From an uncultured Paracoccaceae bacterium (GTDB lineage Bacteria > Pseudomonadota > Alphaproteobacteria > Rhodobacterales > Rhodobacteraceae), in contig CANMQJ010000017.1 in assembly GCA_947500005.1 (NCBI GenBank), positions 1 to 64,000 of the forward strand: a stretch of 64,000 bases of DNA, in the 5' to 3' direction. Below are positions 33,650-43,099 of this stretch, piece by piece. Every line of letters begins with the position of its first letter. The first letter of the stretch is position 1. The notes under the pieces are model-generated. The model was not told the DNA's origin. It searched no databases and saw only the letters and a list, made by a program, of their open reading frames with translations. The translations under genes were made by a program, and so were the position numbers.

Positions 33650-35469
33650 TTTCCCTTGTCCTTGGGCGTTTTCTTGAAGCCGGACTTGATGTTGCCGAAC
33701 ACGTCCGGCGTGTATCCCTGGCTGCGCATGATGATGTACTGCTGGGTGAAGGTGATCGTGTTGTTGGCGATCCAGTACACGACCAGCCCGCTGGCAAAGC
33801 CGCCCAGCATGAACATGAACACCCAGGGCATCCAGGCAAAGATCATCTGTTGCGTCGGATCGGTCGGCGCCGGATTCAGCTTTTGCTGCAACCACATCGA
33901 GATGCCCAGCAGGAGCGGCAAGATACCGATGAAGATCAGCGCCATCAGGCTTTCGGGTTCCGGCGCGGCCCAAGGCAGCAGGCCGAACAGGTTGAAGATC
34001 GAGGTCGGATCCGGCGCGCTGAGGTCCTGGAACGGCCCGAACCAGGGCGCGTGGCGCAGCTCCAGCGTGACGAAGATCACCTTGTAGAGCGAGAAGAAGA
34101 TCGGGATCTGGAGCAGGATCGGCAAACAGCCCGCGGCGGGGTTGACCTTTTCCTTCTTGTAGAGCTCCATCATGCCCTGTTGCATCTTCTGACGGTCGTC
34201 GCCGGCCTTTTCCTTCAGCGCCTCCATCTGCGGCTGCAATTCCTTCATCTTGGCCATCGAGACGTAGGATTTAAAGGCCAGTGGGAAGAGGATCGCCTTG
34301 ATGATCAGCGTCAGGCCTATGATCGCCCAGCCCATGTTGCCGATCAGCTGGTTCAACTCGTGCAGCAACCAGAAGATCGGCTTGGTCAGGAAGAAGAACC
34401 AGCCCCAGTCGATGCTGTCGATGAATTTCTGAACGCCGCCGCGCTGATAATCGCGGATCGTCTCCCATTCCTTTGCGCCGGCAAACAGGCGCGTCGTGAC
34501 CTCGGCGCTCTGACCTGCTTCGACGGTCACCGTCGGCAGCACGGTCTCGGTCTGGTAGATCTTGCGGCGGTCGTCATATTTCGCCGCCGCGCGGAAGGCC
34601 GAGCCGGGTTCCGGGATCAGCGTGGTCATCCAGTAGTGATCGGTGAAACCGATCCAGCCGTTTTCCTGCACCTGAAAGACTTCGGCCTGGGCGCGTTCTG
34701 TCGGGTCGATCTCGAATTCGCGCATGTCGGCATAGTCGATCTCGGCCAGCGTGCCATCGGTCATTCCGACGACGCCCTCATGCAGGATGAAGAAATTCTT
34801 GAGGCCCGGCAGATCGGCATCCTCACCCGAGCCGTGACGCGCCAGAATGCCATAGGGGGCAAGGCTCGCCGCTGCCGAACTGTTGTTTTCGACCGATTGT
34901 GTCACGGAGAACATGAAGTCCTCGTCCACCGTGAGGATGCGGCGGAAGGTCAGGCCCTGATCATTCGTCCAAACCAGTGTCACGGGATTGTCGGAGGTCA
35001 GGGTTTCGCCTTCGGCAACCTGCCACTCCGTGTTCGGGCCGGGTACGTCTTCGGGTGACAGACCGGCGCCCGGCGCCCAGCCGTAGAGCGCGTAGTAGGC
35101 TGATTGCGTACCCACGGGCGACAGCAGTTCCACCGTATCCGCACCGGGTTCGAGCGAGACCTCGTAATCCTTCAGCGAAAGCGAGTCGATGCGTCCGCCG
35201 CGCAGCGAGATGGAACCGGAGAGGCGGGGCGTGTCGATAGCGACGCGGGGCGCTTCGGGCTGCGCTTCGGCTTCGATCATACCCTGTTGGGTGGCATCTC
35301 CCGGAGTGGCCGTGGAGGGGGCTGTCGCCGTTACGCCCTCGGTCTCGGTCGCCACGGTTTGCTCGGCGGGCGGGGTCTGCTCCGGTGGCGGGAACAGGAG
35401 GAACCAGACAAGGATCACCAGAAAGCTGAGCGCGGTTGCGAGGATGAGATTCTTGTTCTGATCGTCCAT
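33646..35469 (-). CDS. yidC: Membrane protein insertase YidC
   Basis: This 607-residue Gram-negative YidC has an N-terminal helix (MDDQNKNLILATALSFLVILVWFLLF), a Pro/Thr/Glu-rich linker, the large periplasmic beta domain (about 90-340) and the C-terminal five-helix insertase core. The core includes YKKEKVNPAAGCLPILLQIPIFFSLYKV. The positively charged tail ends KSGFKKTPKDKGK. It inserts proteins into the inner membrane with or without Sec. The start at 35469 is the conserved MDDQN. Confidence 0.96.
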   Translation of the reverse strand: MDDQNKNLILATALSFLVILVWFLLFPPPEQTPPAEQTVATETEGVTATAPSTATPGDATQQGMIEAEAQPEAPRVAIDTPRLSGSISLRGGRIDSLSLKDYEVSLEPGADTVELLSPVGTQSAYYALYGWAPGAGLSPEDVPGPNTEWQVAEGETLTSDNPVTLVWTNDQGLTFRRILTVDEDFMFSVTQSVENNSSAAASLAPYGILARHGSGEDADLPGLKNFFILHEGVVGMTDGTLAEIDYADMREFEIDPTERAQAEVFQVQENGWIGFTDHYWMTTLIPEPGSAFRAAAKYDDRRKIYQTETVLPTVTVEAGQSAEVTTRLFAGAKEWETIRDYQRGGVQKFIDSIDWGWFFFLTKPIFWLLHELNQLIGNMGWAIIGLTLIIKAILFPLAFKSYVSMAKMKELQPQMEALKEKAGDDRQKMQQGMMELYKKEKVNPAAGCLPILLQIPIFFSLYKVIFVTLELRHAPWFGPFQDLSAPDPTSIFNLFGLLPWAAPEPESLMALIFIGILPLLLGISMWLQQKLNPAPTDPTQQMIFAWMPWVFMFMLGGFASGLVVYWIANNTITFTQQYIIMRSQGYTPDVFGNIKSGFKKTPKDKGK

Positions 35470-35595
35470 CGGGGACAGCCACCTTGTGCTAGCAAAGACA
35501 ACGGTGGGTTCAACAGGCAGCGGGGCCAAAGGTCAAGCAGATTCCCCCGGTTTCATTGGGCCAAATCGCCCGCGGGAGGGTCGTACCGGCCGCGC

Positions 35596-37137
35596 TCAGC
35601 CGGTTTGACGGCCGATCCTCGGCGCCTCCTGAAGCTTGGCGGTATGGGCGGCGATCCAGTCCAGGGTCTGTTCGAAGGGCATAGGTCGACCGATCCCGAA
35701 CCCCTGCACGTGATCGCAGCCCAACTGCGCCAGCAGCGCGTGTTCGCCAACGGTTTCGACCCCTTCAGCCAGCGTCTCGAGGCCCAGCCGTTCCGCCATG
35801 GTGAGAATCGCGGCGATCATGCGCTGCTGTTCAGGGTCGCGGTCGGCCTTCATCACGAAAGACCGATCAATCTTTATCCGCGAGATGTCGAAGCGACGGA
35901 TGGAGGCGATAGAGGCATGACCGGTGCCGAAATCGTCGAGGTCGATACGACAGCCGAGAGCACTCAGTTCCGTTATGTTCCGGGTAATGACGTCGTCCGG
36001 GCTGTTGGAGAAAACGGTTTCGAGAACTTCCACCAGAAGGCGGTCCGGCGTCAGGTCGAACCTGTCGAGTTCCCACTCAATCCGGTCCACCAGGCCGGGA
36101 TCGCGCAACTCATCCGATGCGAAATTCACGCCGACGCGCGGGACGTCCACTCCGGCACGGTCCCATGCCTTGAGAGCGGTCAGAGCGTGGTAGAGCATCA
36201 CCTGACCCAGCCTGGTCATCAACCCGGCCTCCTCGATAGCGGGCATGAAGGCATCGGGCGTCAGGGCGCCCCGGGTCGGATGGTTCCATCGCGCCAAAAC
36301 CTCGAAGCCTGTCACCTTGCCTGTATCGGTGGAAATCTGCGGCTGGTAATAAGGGACGATCTGCCCGTTCTCCAGCGCGGCGATCACCTCCTCTTTACGG
36401 TCCGATCTGGATTTCACGTGCCGCCGCATGTCGGTCGAAAAGGAACGGATCGCGGACGGCCCGTTCGCATGCGCTTCGGCCAGCGCGATGGCCGCCGCCT
36501 CGGTCCATTCGGCGGGGTCGTTGCCGGGAGAACGGGTGCTGAGGCAGAAGCCCACGGAACACGACACGTAGACGGTACTCGCGTCGAGCGAGATGGGATC
36601 CTCGACTGCGGCTTGGATGCGGCCGGCCAGTTGGATGCAAAGTTCGAGATCGAGCTGCCTTACCGGCGACAGGCACACGGCGAAACGGCAATCGTTGAGC
36701 CGTGCGACGACATCGCGCTCGCGCAAGGCGCTGCGAATACGCTCGCCACTGCGCTGAGCGACGAGATCGCCGGCATCGTTGCCGTGTCTTGCCACGAGGT
36801 CGCGATAGTCGTCCAGTTCAATCAGGAAGCAGGCGGACTTGAGCTCCGGTTCGGACGCCTCGCGATGGATACGCGCCACCGCGTCCCGAAAGCCGTCGCG
36901 AAGAAGAAGCCCCGTGACCGCGTCGCGCGTCGCACCGGGCGCGGCCGGCCACCTTCCCAACGCGCCGGCCACGGCGAAGAGCAGAGGCAGGCCGAGGGAG
37001 GCGAACAGCAAGGCCTCCTCCCCGCCCAGCCAGAACGCGCCAAGCGACAGTGCCGGAAGGAAGGCGAGTATTGGAGGACCGAGAAGAACTGGAAGAAGAA
37101 CCTCTCGGAAACCGTCGAAGAGAGAACGCGTCCGCAT
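35596..37137 (-). CDS. c-di-GMP phosphodiesterase: degenerate GGDEF plus EAL domain
   Basis: This is a 513-residue membrane-anchored protein with two N-terminal hydrophobic helices (about 10-60). A GGDEF domain (about 80-235) follows in which the signature is changed to LNDCRFAVC, so cyclase activity is unlikely. The EAL domain (about 250-500) keeps FEVLARW, NFASDEL, LLVEVLET, IDLDDFGTGHASI, IKIDRSF and LAEGVET, consistent with active hydrolysis of c-di-GMP. The ATG at 37137 is preferred to an upstream TTG. It is inserted between ttcA and yidC, with no regulator domain. Confidence 0.9.
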   Translation of the reverse strand: MRTRSLFDGFREVLLPVLLGPPILAFLPALSLGAFWLGGEEALLFASLGLPLLFAVAGALGRWPAAPGATRDAVTGLLLRDGFRDAVARIHREASEPELKSACFLIELDDYRDLVARHGNDAGDLVAQRSGERIRSALRERDVVARLNDCRFAVCLSPVRQLDLELCIQLAGRIQAAVEDPISLDASTVYVSCSVGFCLSTRSPGNDPAEWTEAAAIALAEAHANGPSAIRSFSTDMRRHVKSRSDRKEEVIAALENGQIVPYYQPQISTDTGKVTGFEVLARWNHPTRGALTPDAFMPAIEEAGLMTRLGQVMLYHALTALKAWDRAGVDVPRVGVNFASDELRDPGLVDRIEWELDRFDLTPDRLLVEVLETVFSNSPDDVITRNITELSALGCRIDLDDFGTGHASIASIRRFDISRIKIDRSFVMKADRDPEQQRMIAAILTMAERLGLETLAEGVETVGEHALLAQLGCDHVQGFGIGRPMPFEQTLDWIAAHTAKLQEAPRIGRQTG

Positions 37138-37211
37138 TAAATTTCGGTCCCTGATGCCTTTGCGCAACCGTCACGCGCAACCGACCCTAGGACTACATGC
37201 TGATCGAGGCG

Positions 37212-38081
37212 TTAACGGAGCCGCGGTATTTCAGTGTCTTTTTCTTCGAATTCTTCCTGCAGACGCTCGAGGCCCTGAAAGTCGAAAAGGGCGGGATCGA
37301 GAAGGTGCGAGGGCCGCGCGTTCATCAGGGCGCGGAACATCACCTGCCGCCGTCCGGGGCTGTTCTTTTCCCACCCGTCGAGGATCTGCTTGACCTGTTG
37401 GCGCTGCAGCCCGTCCTGGCTGCCGCAGAGGTCGCAGGGGATGATGGGGTAGTTCATCGCCGTGGCGAAGCGCTCACAATCGGCCTCGGCGACATGGGCC
37501 AGTGGGCGATAGACAAAAAGGTCGCCCTCCTCGTTGACGAGTTTCGGCGGCATGGTGGCCAGCCGCCCGCCATGGAAGAGGTTCATGAAAAAGGTCTCGA
37601 GAATGTCGTCGCGATGATGGCCCAACACCACCGCCGAACATCCTTCCTCGCGCGCGATGCGATAGAGGTTGCCACGACGCAGCCGTGAGCAGAGGGCGCA
37701 ATAGGTGCGCCCCTGCGGAACCTTGTCCATCACGATCGAATAGGTGTCCTGGTATTCGATCCGGTGCGGCACGCCCATTTTCTCGAGGAATTCAGGCAGG
37801 ACCGTCGCCGGGAAACCCGGCTGTCCCTGATCGAGATTGCAGGCCAGAAGCTCGACCGGCAGCAAACCGCGCCATTGCAACTCGTGCAGCACGGCGAGCA
37901 AGGTGTAGCTGTCCTTCCCGCCAGACAGGCAGACGAGCCATTTGGCGCCGCGTTCGACCATGCCGTACTGCTCCACCGCCTCGCGCGTCTGGCGCACGAT
38001 GCGTTTGCGGAGTTTCTTGAACTCGGTGCTGCTGGGTGCGCCCGCGAAAAGCGGGTGGATCTCATCGGACTCGTCTAACAT
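37212..38081 (-). CDS. ttcA: tRNA 2-thiocytidine synthase TtcA
   Basis: This 289-residue PP-loop ATPase has SGGKDSYTLLAVL (about residues 54-66) and cysteine pairs TYCALCSRLRRG and PCDLCGSQDG that bind the iron-sulfur cluster. It thiolates C32 of some tRNAs. tRNA-Arg(ACG), a known target class, occurs in this window and has C at position 32. Confidence 0.94.
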   Translation of the reverse strand: MLDESDEIHPLFAGAPSSTEFKKLRKRIVRQTREAVEQYGMVERGAKWLVCLSGGKDSYTLLAVLHELQWRGLLPVELLACNLDQGQPGFPATVLPEFLEKMGVPHRIEYQDTYSIVMDKVPQGRTYCALCSRLRRGNLYRIAREEGCSAVVLGHHRDDILETFFMNLFHGGRLATMPPKLVNEEGDLFVYRPLAHVAEADCERFATAMNYPIIPCDLCGSQDGLQRQQVKQILDGWEKNSPGRRQVMFRALMNARPSHLLDPALFDFQGLERLQEEFEEKDTEIPRLR

Positions 38082-38117
38082 GAGGTCCCTCTACAGCAGG
38101 TGCGGCGACCCGGCAAG

Positions 38118-39734
38118 CTAGGCCATGAGGCGGTCGAGAATGGGGCTGACATCGCCCAGTGCCACCGAGCCGGAGACATGGCCACCCTCTCCGGCCACGC
38201 GGGTGGCAACATAGGCATCGGCCACCTCCGCCGGCGCATGACGCAGCAGCAGCGAAGCGGTCAGCAACTGTGCCGTGCGTTCCGCGAACCAGCGCGCCTC
38301 GGCCTCGGGCGGCAGGGCGGGCCAGCGGTCGCGATGCGTCTGCAAGGCCGCGTCAAAGCGACGGTCCGTCCCTGTTGCGGCGTCGAGCTCTGCGTTCAGA
38401 GCATCGGCAGCCATCGGCTCACGCGCCAGTGTTCGCAGGATATCGAGGCAGATCACGTTGCCCGATCCCTCCCAGATGCCGTTCAAGGGGGCTTCGCGGT
38501 AGAGCATCGGCATCGGCGTATCCTCGACATAACCCATGCCGCCCAGGACCTCCATCGCCTCGAAGGTCACGACCGGGCAGCGCTTGTTGGCCAGGAATTT
38601 GGCGAGGGCGACACTGATACGGGCAAAGGCGCGCTCTTCGGGGGCGTCACTGTCGAAGGCCTGAGCAACGCGCATTGCCAGGGTCAGCGCCCCCTCCCAG
38701 TCGAGCGTCAGGTCTGCAAGCACCGTGCGCATCAGGGGCTGGTCGATGAGGCGCCGTTGGAACGTGCTGCGATGGGTGACCCAGTGATGCGCCTCGGTCA
38801 GCGCCGCGCGCATCAGCCCGGCCGGAGCGAGGGCGGTGTCGAGCCGCGTATGGTGAACCATCTCGATGATCGTACGAACGCCGGCGCCCTCGTCCCCGAG
38901 TTGCCAGGCGAGCGCGTCGTGGAACTCCACCTCGGACGAGGCATTGGACTTGTTCCCCAGCTTGTCCTTGAGTCGCATGATGTGGATCGAGTTGCGCTCG
39001 CCCTCCAGCCAGCGGGGCAGCAGGAAGCAGGTCAATCCCCCCGGAGCCTGGGCGAGCGTGAGGAACCCGTCGGACATGGGAGCCGAGCAGAACCATTTGT
39101 GTCCCCGCAGGCGCCAGTGATCGCCGTCCTTGCTGGCCACGGTGGTATTGGCCCGCACGTCCGAGCCGCCCTGCTTCTCGGTCATCGCCATGCCCAGTGT
39201 GGCGGCTTTCTTTTGCCCGACCGGCCTCGTGGCCTTGTCATAGGCGCAGGCCGTCAGCTTGGGGTGCCAGATACTTGCGATCTCGGGCGAGGCCGACAGA
39301 GCGGGAACGGCGGCATAGGTCATCGTCATCGGGCAGCAATGGCCCGGTTCGATCTGACTGGCCATGTAGGAAATGCCGGCATGGGTCACGTGCCCGCCGG
39401 GCCGTCCGTCCCAAGCGACGGCCGCGTAGCCCGCAGTTTGCGTCGTTTCCATGAGCGTGTGATAGGCCGGATGAAACCGGACCTCGTCGAGCCGCCGCCC
39501 GCCGCGGTCGAATGTCACGAGTTCGGGCAAATGCCGGTTCGCCTCGCGACCGGCTTCTCGCATCTCGGCACTGCCCATGATGCGGCCATAGCTGGCGAGA
39601 TCATCTTCGTGCGCGCCCACTCGCGCCGCGCAGCCGCGGAGCACCGGATCGGACGTCCAGAGATCGGCATCGCCCCTTACGGGCGGTTGGTTCATCACGT
39701 CATGTGTGGGCAGGACCGACCGTGCATCGGACAT
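38118..39734 (-). CDS. Acyl-CoA dehydrogenase, AidB-like
   Basis: This 538-residue flavoprotein is longer than ordinary acyl-CoA dehydrogenases (about 380), as in AidB of the E. coli alkylation response. Family motifs are LGMAMTEKQGGSDVRANTT, HKWFCSAPMSDGFL and FEAMEVLGGMGYVEDTPMPMLYREAPLNGIWEGSGNVICLD, with the glutamate-containing EGSGN. GGAGGAGG precedes the ATG at 39734. True alkylation-protection function is inferred by similarity; no ada gene is nearby. Confidence 0.85.
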   Translation of the reverse strand: MSDARSVLPTHDVMNQPPVRGDADLWTSDPVLRGCAARVGAHEDDLASYGRIMGSAEMREAGREANRHLPELVTFDRGGRRLDEVRFHPAYHTLMETTQTAGYAAVAWDGRPGGHVTHAGISYMASQIEPGHCCPMTMTYAAVPALSASPEIASIWHPKLTACAYDKATRPVGQKKAATLGMAMTEKQGGSDVRANTTVASKDGDHWRLRGHKWFCSAPMSDGFLTLAQAPGGLTCFLLPRWLEGERNSIHIMRLKDKLGNKSNASSEVEFHDALAWQLGDEGAGVRTIIEMVHHTRLDTALAPAGLMRAALTEAHHWVTHRSTFQRRLIDQPLMRTVLADLTLDWEGALTLAMRVAQAFDSDAPEERAFARISVALAKFLANKRCPVVTFEAMEVLGGMGYVEDTPMPMLYREAPLNGIWEGSGNVICLDILRTLAREPMAADALNAELDAATGTDRRFDAALQTHRDRWPALPPEAEARWFAERTAQLLTASLLLRHAPAEVADAYVATRVAGEGGHVSGSVALGDVSPILDRLMA

Positions 39735-39805
39735 CGCGAAACCTCCTCCTCCGGATTCGCCCAACTGTTCGCCTCCGGTCGCGACCGGTCAATGATGACG
39801 GACCG

Positions 39806-40054
39806 TCAATCCTTGGATGACGGGGCGGAGGTCTTTTCGGGCACCGGGTCGTACCCGTCGCCGCCCAGCGGATGGCAGCGGCCGATTCGGCGCAGGGCCA
39901 GCCAGCTGCCCTTGAGCGCGCCATGCTTTTCCAGGGCCTCGAGAGCATAGGCCGAACATGTTGGTTGGTACCGGCAGTTGAATCCGACCCAGGGCGAGAA
40001 AATCAGCCGATAGGCGCGGACGGGCAGGGCGGCGATATGGGCGAGCGGGCTCAT
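39806..40054 (-). CDS. yidD: Membrane protein insertion efficiency factor YidD
   Basis: This 82-residue protein has the family core YRLIFSPWVGFNCRYQPTCSAYALEAL and LALRRIGRCHPLGGDGYDPVP, with three conserved cysteines. YidD assists YidC. Its start overlaps rnpA by ATGA, the standard rpmH-rnpA-yidD arrangement. yidC itself is displaced by three inserted genes. Confidence 0.95.
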   Translation of the reverse strand: MSPLAHIAALPVRAYRLIFSPWVGFNCRYQPTCSAYALEALEKHGALKGSWLALRRIGRCHPLGGDGYDPVPEKTSAPSSKD

Positions 40055-40470
40055 CCGTCGCTTCCGTGAAGCTTGTTCAACGCTCGGCGAAAGTCGTCGA
40101 CCAGAACTGTATAGGGCTTGGCGACGGTATCGCCGGGCTTGCCGACAAGGACGTAATCCCAACCCGAACGCCCCAGCTCGGGGATCACATCTCGCGCAAC
40201 GGATCGCAGGCGTCGCTTGGCGCGATTGCGGGTGACGGCATTGCCGATCTTCTTGGAACAGGTGAAGCCGACACGGATGCCTTCGGCCTCGCCGGAGCCA
40301 CGCCTGCGGGCCTGGACGAGCATCGACGACGTGCCGTAGCGACGCGCACGGGCTGCTAGCAGAAAGTCGGCGCGTTTCTGCAGGACCGATACAGGAGAGC
40401 ATGACGAAACCGCCGGAGGCTGTTTCCCGGGCAGGCTGTTGCCTTGCGCAGGGGCCTCCGGCGGCGTCAT
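40051..40470 (-). CDS. rnpA: Ribonuclease P protein component
   Basis: This 139-residue RnpA has LQKRADFLLAARARR, RVGFTCSKKIGNAVTRNRAKRRLRSVAR (the RNR motif that binds RNase P RNA) and GWDYVLVGKPGD. A non-conserved N-terminal extension of about 28 residues (MTPPEAPAQGNSLPGKQPPA...) could instead be leader, and an internal start is possible. It processes the 5' ends of tRNAs. Confidence 0.93.
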   Translation of the reverse strand: MTPPEAPAQGNSLPGKQPPAVSSCSPVSVLQKRADFLLAARARRYGTSSMLVQARRRGSGEAEGIRVGFTCSKKIGNAVTRNRAKRRLRSVARDVIPELGRSGWDYVLVGKPGDTVAKPYTVLVDDFRRALNKLHGSDG

Positions 40471-40496
40471 GTGAAAGCGAACCTGTGGCGGAGCGA

Positions 40497-40631
40497 TTAC
40501 GCGCTCAGCGACTTGCGGCCACGGGCGCGGCGCGCGTTCAGGATCTTGCGGCCCGCCTTGGTGGCCATCCGCGCACGGAAGCCGTGGCGGCGTTTGCGAA
40601 CCAGGTTCGAAGGTTGATAGGTGCGTTTCAT
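40497..40631 (-). CDS. rpmH: 50S ribosomal protein L34
   Basis: This is a 44-residue L34 ([19 protein letters not shown]... [11 protein letters not shown]), complete. The ATG at 40631 gives the universal N-terminus; the frame is open upstream but without family similarity. It heads the rpmH-rnpA-yidD cluster. Confidence 0.98.
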
Positions 40632-40700
40632 CGCTCCGTCTCCAATCTCTTGCGGTCGGGTGCGGCGCGGATTCGCCTGCCCGTCATGTCCGAAGCCCGG

Positions 40701-40729
40701 CTCATACTGGCTGTTCGCAGCCAAGTCAA
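40701..40729 (-). promoter_or_regulatory. Promoter of rpmH-rnpA-yidD
   Basis: On the minus strand, TTGACT (40729-40724), exactly 17 bp, TATGAG (40706-40701), about 70 nt before the rpmH ATG. The spacer is an inverted repeat TGGCTG-CGAA-CAGCCA (40708-40723). Confidence 0.7.
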
Positions 40730-40918
40730 ACCCCCGGGCGGAGTTTTTCGCGGGGCTGCAACAATTCCTTATCTCGGCCGGACAAAAGTTTCAATCGGGA
40801 GGGGGAGGGGACGCCGAACCTCACGATTGTCCGCTTCTCCGATCAAGCACCCGTGAACGGCCTGTCGCTTTGACAAAAGCATGCGCATCTTGGTCGGAAG
40901 CAACTGCAAGGCATCCGC

Positions 40919-41662
40919 ATGATCGAAAAGACCGAGGATCGGGAGAAGAGCAAACGCCCGGGATGGCTGCGTCACGTGCCCCTTCTGGTCATCGTGGCGG
41001 CGGCCGCCGTGGGCTGGCTTACGCTTGGCGACTATCTCAGCTTCGAGACTTTGCGCGAGAACCGCGAGGCGTTGCTTGCCTATCGCGATGCACATTACCT
41101 CATGTTGGTGGCGGGGTTCATGGTGGTCTACATCGTGATCGTGTCCTTTTCGCTTCCCGGGGCTGCGGTCGCATCGGTCACCGGGGGGTTCCTGTTCGGC
41201 CTCTGGGCGGGAACTGCCTACAATGTCATTTCCGCGACCGTAGGAGCGATCATCATCTTTCTCGCGGCGCGATGGGGCTTGGGTGAGACACTGACCGCAC
41301 GGCTGGAAGCTTCCGAGGGAACCGTGAAGCGGATCAAGAACGGACTGCGCGAGAACGAGATTTCGGTATTGTTTCTTCTGCGCCTTGTGCCGGTCGTGCC
41401 GTTTTTCGTGGCGAACCTTCTTCCGGCCCTGGTCGGGGTCAAGTTCCGGAATTTCGTCTTGACCACGGCGCTCGGGATCATTCCCGGCGGATTGGTTTAT
41501 ACCTGGATCGGGGTCGGCCTCGGCGGTGTGTTCGACCGGGGGGAAACACCGGACCTCTCCCTGTTGTGGGAGCCGTTCGTGATCGGGCCGATTCTGGGTC
41601 TGTGTGTCTTGGCGGCGTTGCCAATCGCCATTCGGGCGTGGCGTGGACGAAAGGGAATTTGA
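40919..41662 (+). CDS. TVP38/TMEM64-family membrane protein (DedA/SNARE-associated)
   Basis: This 247-residue polytopic protein has about six hydrophobic segments and the VTT-domain stretches FSLPGAAVASVTGGFLFG and FLLRLVPVVPFFVANLLPALVG with re-entrant-loop character. Family members are implicated in lipid movement or membrane homeostasis. The next gene, a disulfide-type flavoprotein, begins 3 nt after its stop. This pairing occurs, sometimes as a fusion, in other bacteria, so the two proteins probably act together. Confidence 0.85.
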   Translation: MIEKTEDREKSKRPGWLRHVPLLVIVAAAAVGWLTLGDYLSFETLRENREALLAYRDAHYLMLVAGFMVVYIVIVSFSLPGAAVASVTGGFLFGLWAGTAYNVISATVGAIIIFLAARWGLGETLTARLEASEGTVKRIKNGLRENEISVLFLLRLVPVVPFFVANLLPALVGVKFRNFVLTTALGIIPGGLVYTWIGVGLGGVFDRGETPDLSLLWEPFVIGPILGLCVLAALPIAIRAWRGRKGI

Positions 41663-41665
41663 CAG

Positions 41666-43084
41666 ATGGAGCGGATCAAGACGGATCTCCTGGTCATCGG
41701 AGCCGGGTCTGCCGGTCTTTCGGTCGCCGCGGGAGCTGCACAGATGGGGGCCGACGTGGTCCTGCTCGAAGGCAGCAAGATGGGGGGCGATTGTCTCAAT
41801 TACGGTTGTGTCCCCTCGAAGGCGCTGATCGCCAGCGCCAAGGCGGCGCGAGCGCAGGCGCGATCTGGCGTATTGGGACTCGAGGGGAGCGATCCGCAGA
41901 TCGATTACGCAGTTGTCATGGATCATGTGCATGACGTGATGGCGCAGATTGCCCCGGTAGATAGCCAGGAGAGGTTCGAGGGGCTGGGTGTCCGGGTGAT
42001 CCGCGAATATGGCCGCTTCGTTTCCGGATCGGAGGTGGAAGCCGGTGAACACCGGATCACAGCAAGGCGGATCGTGATCGCCACGGGGTCCTCGCCGCTT
42101 GTGCCGCCGATAGAAGGGCTCGACGCGGTACCCTATCTGACCAATGAAACACTGTTCGATCTGCGCGAACGGCCCGCGCACTTGCTCATCATCGGGGGCG
42201 GGCCCATCGGAATGGAAATGGCGCAGGCCCATGTGCGCCTGGGCAGCAGGGTAACGGTGATCGAGGGTGACCGCGCTCTGTCGAAGGACGACCCCGAGGC
42301 GGCAGCCGTCGTTCTGGAGGCGTTGCGCTCCGAGGGCGTGGAGCTTGTCGAGGGCGCAAAGGTGACGCGAGTAGAAGGCGAGGCGGGATCGGTGTCGCTG
42401 CAGACGGAGGACGGACGCCGCTTTGATGGGACGCATCTGCTTCTCGCGGTTGGGCGTGTTCCCAATATCGACCGGTTGAACCCTGGCGCAGCGGGAATCG
42501 AAGCCACTGACCGTGGGATCAAGGTGGATACTGGCCTCCGCAGCACCAACCGCAGGGTCTATGCCATCGGTGATGTCGCGGGCGGGATGCAGTTCACCCA
42601 CGTGGCGGGCTATCATGCCAGCGTGGTCATCCGTTCGATCCTGTTCGCCCTTCCGTCCAGGGCGGCCACGGCCCACTTGCCCTGGGCAACCTATACCGAT
42701 CCGGAATTGGCTCAGGTCGGGCCAACCGAGGCGCAGGCGCGGGCCGAGCATGGCGCCCGCGTGGAAATCGCTCGTTTCGACTATTCCCACAACGACCGTG
42801 CGCTAGCCGAACGAAAGACAAAGGGTTTCATCAAGGTGATGGTGGTCAAGGGGCGGCCGATCGGTGCGACCATCGTGGGGCATCAGGCCGGAGAGCATGT
42901 GGGCCTTTGGTCGCTGGCACTGGTCAACCGCCTGAAGATGAGCCAGATTGCGGCCATGGTGTCGCCCTATCCGACCTTCGGAGAGGTGAACAAGCGGGCC
43001 GCGGGAGCCTATTTCACGCCGCGCCTGTTCGAAAGCCCTTGGGTGAAACGGGTTGTCGGCCTCGTTCAGCGCTGGCTGCCCTGA
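41666..43084 (+). CDS. Pyridine nucleotide-disulfide oxidoreductase homologue
   Basis: This 472-residue FAD enzyme of the mercuric reductase/lipoamide dehydrogenase type has the FAD Rossmann motif LLVIGAGSAGLSVA, redox-active disulfide GGDCLNYGCVPSKAL (C-x4-C), NAD(P) motif LLIIGGGPIGMEMA and second FAD motif RVYAIGDVAGG. The C-terminal His-containing HAHPT motif of lipoamide dehydrogenase is replaced by PYPTFGE, and the CC pair of mercuric reductase is absent. The substrate therefore differs from both. It is tightly coupled to the TVP38-like gene. Confidence 0.85.
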   Translation: MERIKTDLLVIGAGSAGLSVAAGAAQMGADVVLLEGSKMGGDCLNYGCVPSKALIASAKAARAQARSGVLGLEGSDPQIDYAVVMDHVHDVMAQIAPVDSQERFEGLGVRVIREYGRFVSGSEVEAGEHRITARRIVIATGSSPLVPPIEGLDAVPYLTNETLFDLRERPAHLLIIGGGPIGMEMAQAHVRLGSRVTVIEGDRALSKDDPEAAAVVLEALRSEGVELVEGAKVTRVEGEAGSVSLQTEDGRRFDGTHLLLAVGRVPNIDRLNPGAAGIEATDRGIKVDTGLRSTNRRVYAIGDVAGGMQFTHVAGYHASVVIRSILFALPSRAATAHLPWATYTDPELAQVGPTEAQARAEHGARVEIARFDYSHNDRALAERKTKGFIKVMVVKGRPIGATIVGHQAGEHVGLWSLALVNRLKMSQIAAMVSPYPTFGEVNKRAAGAYFTPRLFESPWVKRVVGLVQRWLP

Positions 43085-43099
43085 GCTGGAAGGATGTGG

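Noticed and set aside
35104..37140. Long plus-strand open frame opposite yidC and the EAL gene
   Set aside because: It is antisense to two recognised genes and its translation has no domain pattern.
40632..40918. Chromosomal replication origin beside rpmH
   Set aside because: No dnaA gene, no cluster of DnaA boxes and no AT-rich stretch. In alphaproteobacteria oriC is not normally at rpmH.
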